A model generated the notes under the pieces. It saw only the letters and a list, made by a program, of their open reading frames with translations. It was not told where the DNA came from and searched no databases. The position numbers were made by a program, and so were the translations under genes. From Runella zeae DSM 19591 (lineage in GTDB: Bacteria; Bacteroidota; Bacteroidia; Cytophagales; Spirosomataceae): 53,649 bases of DNA. Location of the stretch: the NCBI RefSeq assembly GCF_000423565.1, contig NZ_KE384050.1, positions 1 to 53,649 on the forward strand, in the 5' to 3' direction. Shown in pieces: positions 52,028-53,649 of the stretch (position 1 is the stretch's first letter; each line of letters opens with the position of its first letter).

Positions 52028-53649
52028 ATGAAAAAACTCACACTCACAGTGGCAGGGCTTCTTTTTACCATGGCCGCCTTCTCACAAAACGTATTCAACA
52101 ACAATCAGACTACTACCAACGGGGGTGTCAACAATGTTAGCCCCTTGACTCAAGGATTCTCTGGAACTGGTAGTAATACCGTAGATCTTACTCAAAACGC
52201 AGACGGTGCTGGTTCTGTCAATAACTTTGGCATCATCCAAGATAGCCAAGATTATGCCAATGTGGCTACTGTTACTCAAACTGCCACAGCAGCTGGGGTT
52301 AACAACGCCATGATTAAACAACAAATTGATGATTCTGGCACCAATGAGGCAACTGTCAGTCAAACTGCTTCGGGTGCTGGTAGTGAAAACACTGCCGACA
52401 TCGATCAAGATTACACAACTTCTACGGATGATTCAGAAGCATCAATCACCCAAGATGCCACTGGTGCTGGGGTAAACAACGCAGGTATTGATCAAGATGG
52501 AGATTATAGTAGTGCTACTGTTACTCAAACTGCTAGCGCAGGGGATAACGACGTATATATATTCCAAGAAGACGAAGGACATACTGCTACTGTTACCCAA
52601 ACAGCCACTGGTACAGGAAGTGAAAATGATGCGGATATATACCAATATGATTATGATAACAGTGCTACTGTAACCCAAACGGCAAGTGCTACGGGTAACA
52701 ACTATGTCTACATTGACCAGTATGACGACGATCAAAAAGCAACTGTTACCCAGACCGCCGATGGCACCGATAGCGACAACTACGCTTATATCTACCAAGA
52801 GCAAAATGAAAATACAGTTACTATCACTCAGACGGCTACTTCCGGTGGTGAGAATGATGTGGAAGTTTATCAATATGGTGAAGACTCTGGCGTTACCATC
52901 ACCCAAACTGCGGCAGGAGCTGGTAGCACCAATGACGCTTATGTTGAGCAAGATGAGGATACCGACGATTCTTCAGTTAATATTTCTCAAGACGCGCAAG
53001 CTGGTGCTGAAAACTACGCTGATGTTGAGCAAGATGAAAATGACCTTGTCGCCAAAATCACCCAAACTGGTACTGGTGCCGGTAGCACCAACACTGCCAA
53101 AATAGTGCAAGAAGATGAAACCGATAACAACAGTGCTACTATCACTCAAGATGCAATGGCAAGTGCTGACAACTCAGCCACTATCACTCAGTCTGGGGAT
53201 GACCAAACAGCCACTATCGACCAAATGGCCGACGGCTCAGGTAGCTCCAATAGCGCTACTATTACTCAGCAGTCTACTGCTAACATGAGCGATGCGACCA
53301 TCACTCAAGATGCCCAAAATGCGGGTACAAACACCGCTACTGTCACTCAAAAAGGAAATGACGCGACTGCATCTGTAGACCAAACAGCCGCTTTCAGTGC
53401 CACCAATACTGCTACCGTTACCCAAGAAGACCTCAACGCTCTTGGCTCTAATGCCGAAATCACTCAAGATGCAATCGACAACTCTTCCAATACCGCTACT
53501 ACGCTACAACGTACCGATGCATTGGGGGATATCATCATCGACCAAACTGCTTCGGGTGCTGGCTCTAGCAACCTAGTGGATGTCTTCCAAAACTCATCCA
53601 CTTTCTCTTCATCTGCCAATATCACTCAAGACGCCATGTCTAGCGGTAC
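52028..53649 (+). CDS. Secreted acidic curlin-like repeat protein, 3' end outside window
   Basis: An open frame from ATG 52028 to the window end (about 540 codons, no stop). The first 20 residues (MKKLTLTVAGLLFTMAAFSQ) are a signal peptide. The rest is about 19 tandem units of 24-30 residues. Each follows A-x-(V/I)-x-Q-x-A-x3-G-x2-N-x-A-x-(V/I)-x-Q, the same spacing of Gln, Gly and Asn as curlin repeats, in which two Gln/Asn-bearing strands form one beta-arch. In the first two-thirds the units are separated by acidic loops rich in Asp/Glu; these shorten in the last third. No Cys, almost no Lys/Arg. By curlin analogy it may assemble into extracellular amyloid, with acidic loops binding cations; that is inference. 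No csgG, csgE or csgF homologue is in view. Antisense frames here arise from the biased codon use. Confidence 0.85.
   Translation, partial: MKKLTLTVAGLLFTMAAFSQNVFNNNQTTTNGGVNNVSPLTQGFSGTGSNTVDLTQNADGAGSVNNFGIIQDSQDYANVATVTQTATAAGVNNAMIKQQIDDSGTNEATVSQTASGAGSENTADIDQDYTTSTDDSEASITQDATGAGVNNAGIDQDGDYSSATVTQTASAGDNDVYIFQEDEGHTATVTQTATGTGSENDADIYQYDYDNSATVTQTASATGNNYVYIDQYDDDQKATVTQTADGTDSDNYAYIYQEQNENTVTITQTATSGGENDVEVYQYGEDSGVTITQTAAGAGSTNDAYVEQDEDTDDSSVNISQDAQAGAENYADVEQDENDLVAKITQTGTGAGSTNTAKIVQEDETDNNSATITQDAMASADNSATITQSGDDQTATIDQMADGSGSSNSATITQQSTANMSDATITQDAQNAGTNTATVTQKGNDATASVDQTAAFSATNTATVTQEDLNALGSNAEITQDAIDNSSNTATTLQRTDALGDIIIDQTASGAGSSNLVDVFQNSSTFSSSANITQDAMSSG

Noticed and set aside
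52082-53467. Minus-strand and alternative plus-strand frames over the curlin-like gene
   Set aside because: They mirror the repeat and codon bias of the plus-strand repeat protein; their residues show only the reverse-complement of that repeat.

Overview
The window looks like chromosomal DNA of a free-living member of the Bacteroidota, probably order Cytophagales (Spirosoma/Runella-like). The evidence is a SusC/SusD outer-membrane pair, an Oar-type TonB receptor, many short signal peptides ending in A-Q, lipoboxes of the SxC/NAC kind, Bacteroidota-type -7 promoter boxes (TAnnTTTG) and A/T-rich translation starts without Shine-Dalgarno sequences. The genus is a guess. I saw no rRNA, tRNA, CRISPR array, phage or intact transposase gene.

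Region 1 (1-11.1 kb) holds a nitroreductase, a SusC-SusD-small lipoprotein nutrient-uptake operon on the minus strand, epoxyqueuosine reductase (queG), and a plus-strand trio that may act on cell-wall fragments: an LprI-like protein, a NamZ-type exo-N-acetylmuramidase and an M19 dipeptidase. Region 2 (11.05-12.38 kb) has no large gene but is full of structure: a 17-bp inverted-repeat element, a possible 28-residue membrane micropeptide with its own terminator hairpin, and ten copies of a 54-bp palindrome-cored tandem repeat running up to dnaG.

Region 3 (12.4-28.5 kb) is mixed housekeeping and accessory: dnaG, a secreted nucleoside hydrolase, an Oar-like TonB receptor with a small-molecule kinase behind it, the RNA-binding protein Tex, a Crp-family regulator with a DinB-fold protein, a DPP-IV-like S9 peptidase transcribed divergently from the regulator, an unusual amylase-fold (GH13-like) protein and a small lipoprotein. 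A MITE-like inverted-repeat element of about 210 bp lies at 28.5-28.7 kb.

Region 4 (28.7-51.3 kb) is a surface-polysaccharide locus with two arms diverging at about 36.1-36.5 kb. The minus arm has wecB, two methyltransferases and a GT4 glycosyltransferase, with a first Wzx flippase and a GT-C-like membrane protein further out. The plus arm starts with an SLBB export protein and a Wzz-type chain-length protein. It continues with a tightly overlapping CDP-sugar cassette (rfbF, rfbG, RmlC-like epimerase, C-methyltransferase, ketoreductase), a CmcI-like gene broken by an in-frame amber codon, a second Wzx, a GT2, a DUF268 protein, an unrecognised protein and a Wzy/ligase. Together these predict a Wzx/Wzy-dependent polymer carrying a CDP-derived branched 6-deoxy sugar. 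The arm becomes visibly more AT-rich towards its end.

Region 5 (51.3-53.65 kb) is about 720 bp of AT-rich non-coding DNA followed by a secreted, very acidic, repeat-built protein that runs off the window. Its repeats match the curlin pattern, which makes it a candidate functional amyloid next to the polysaccharide locus.
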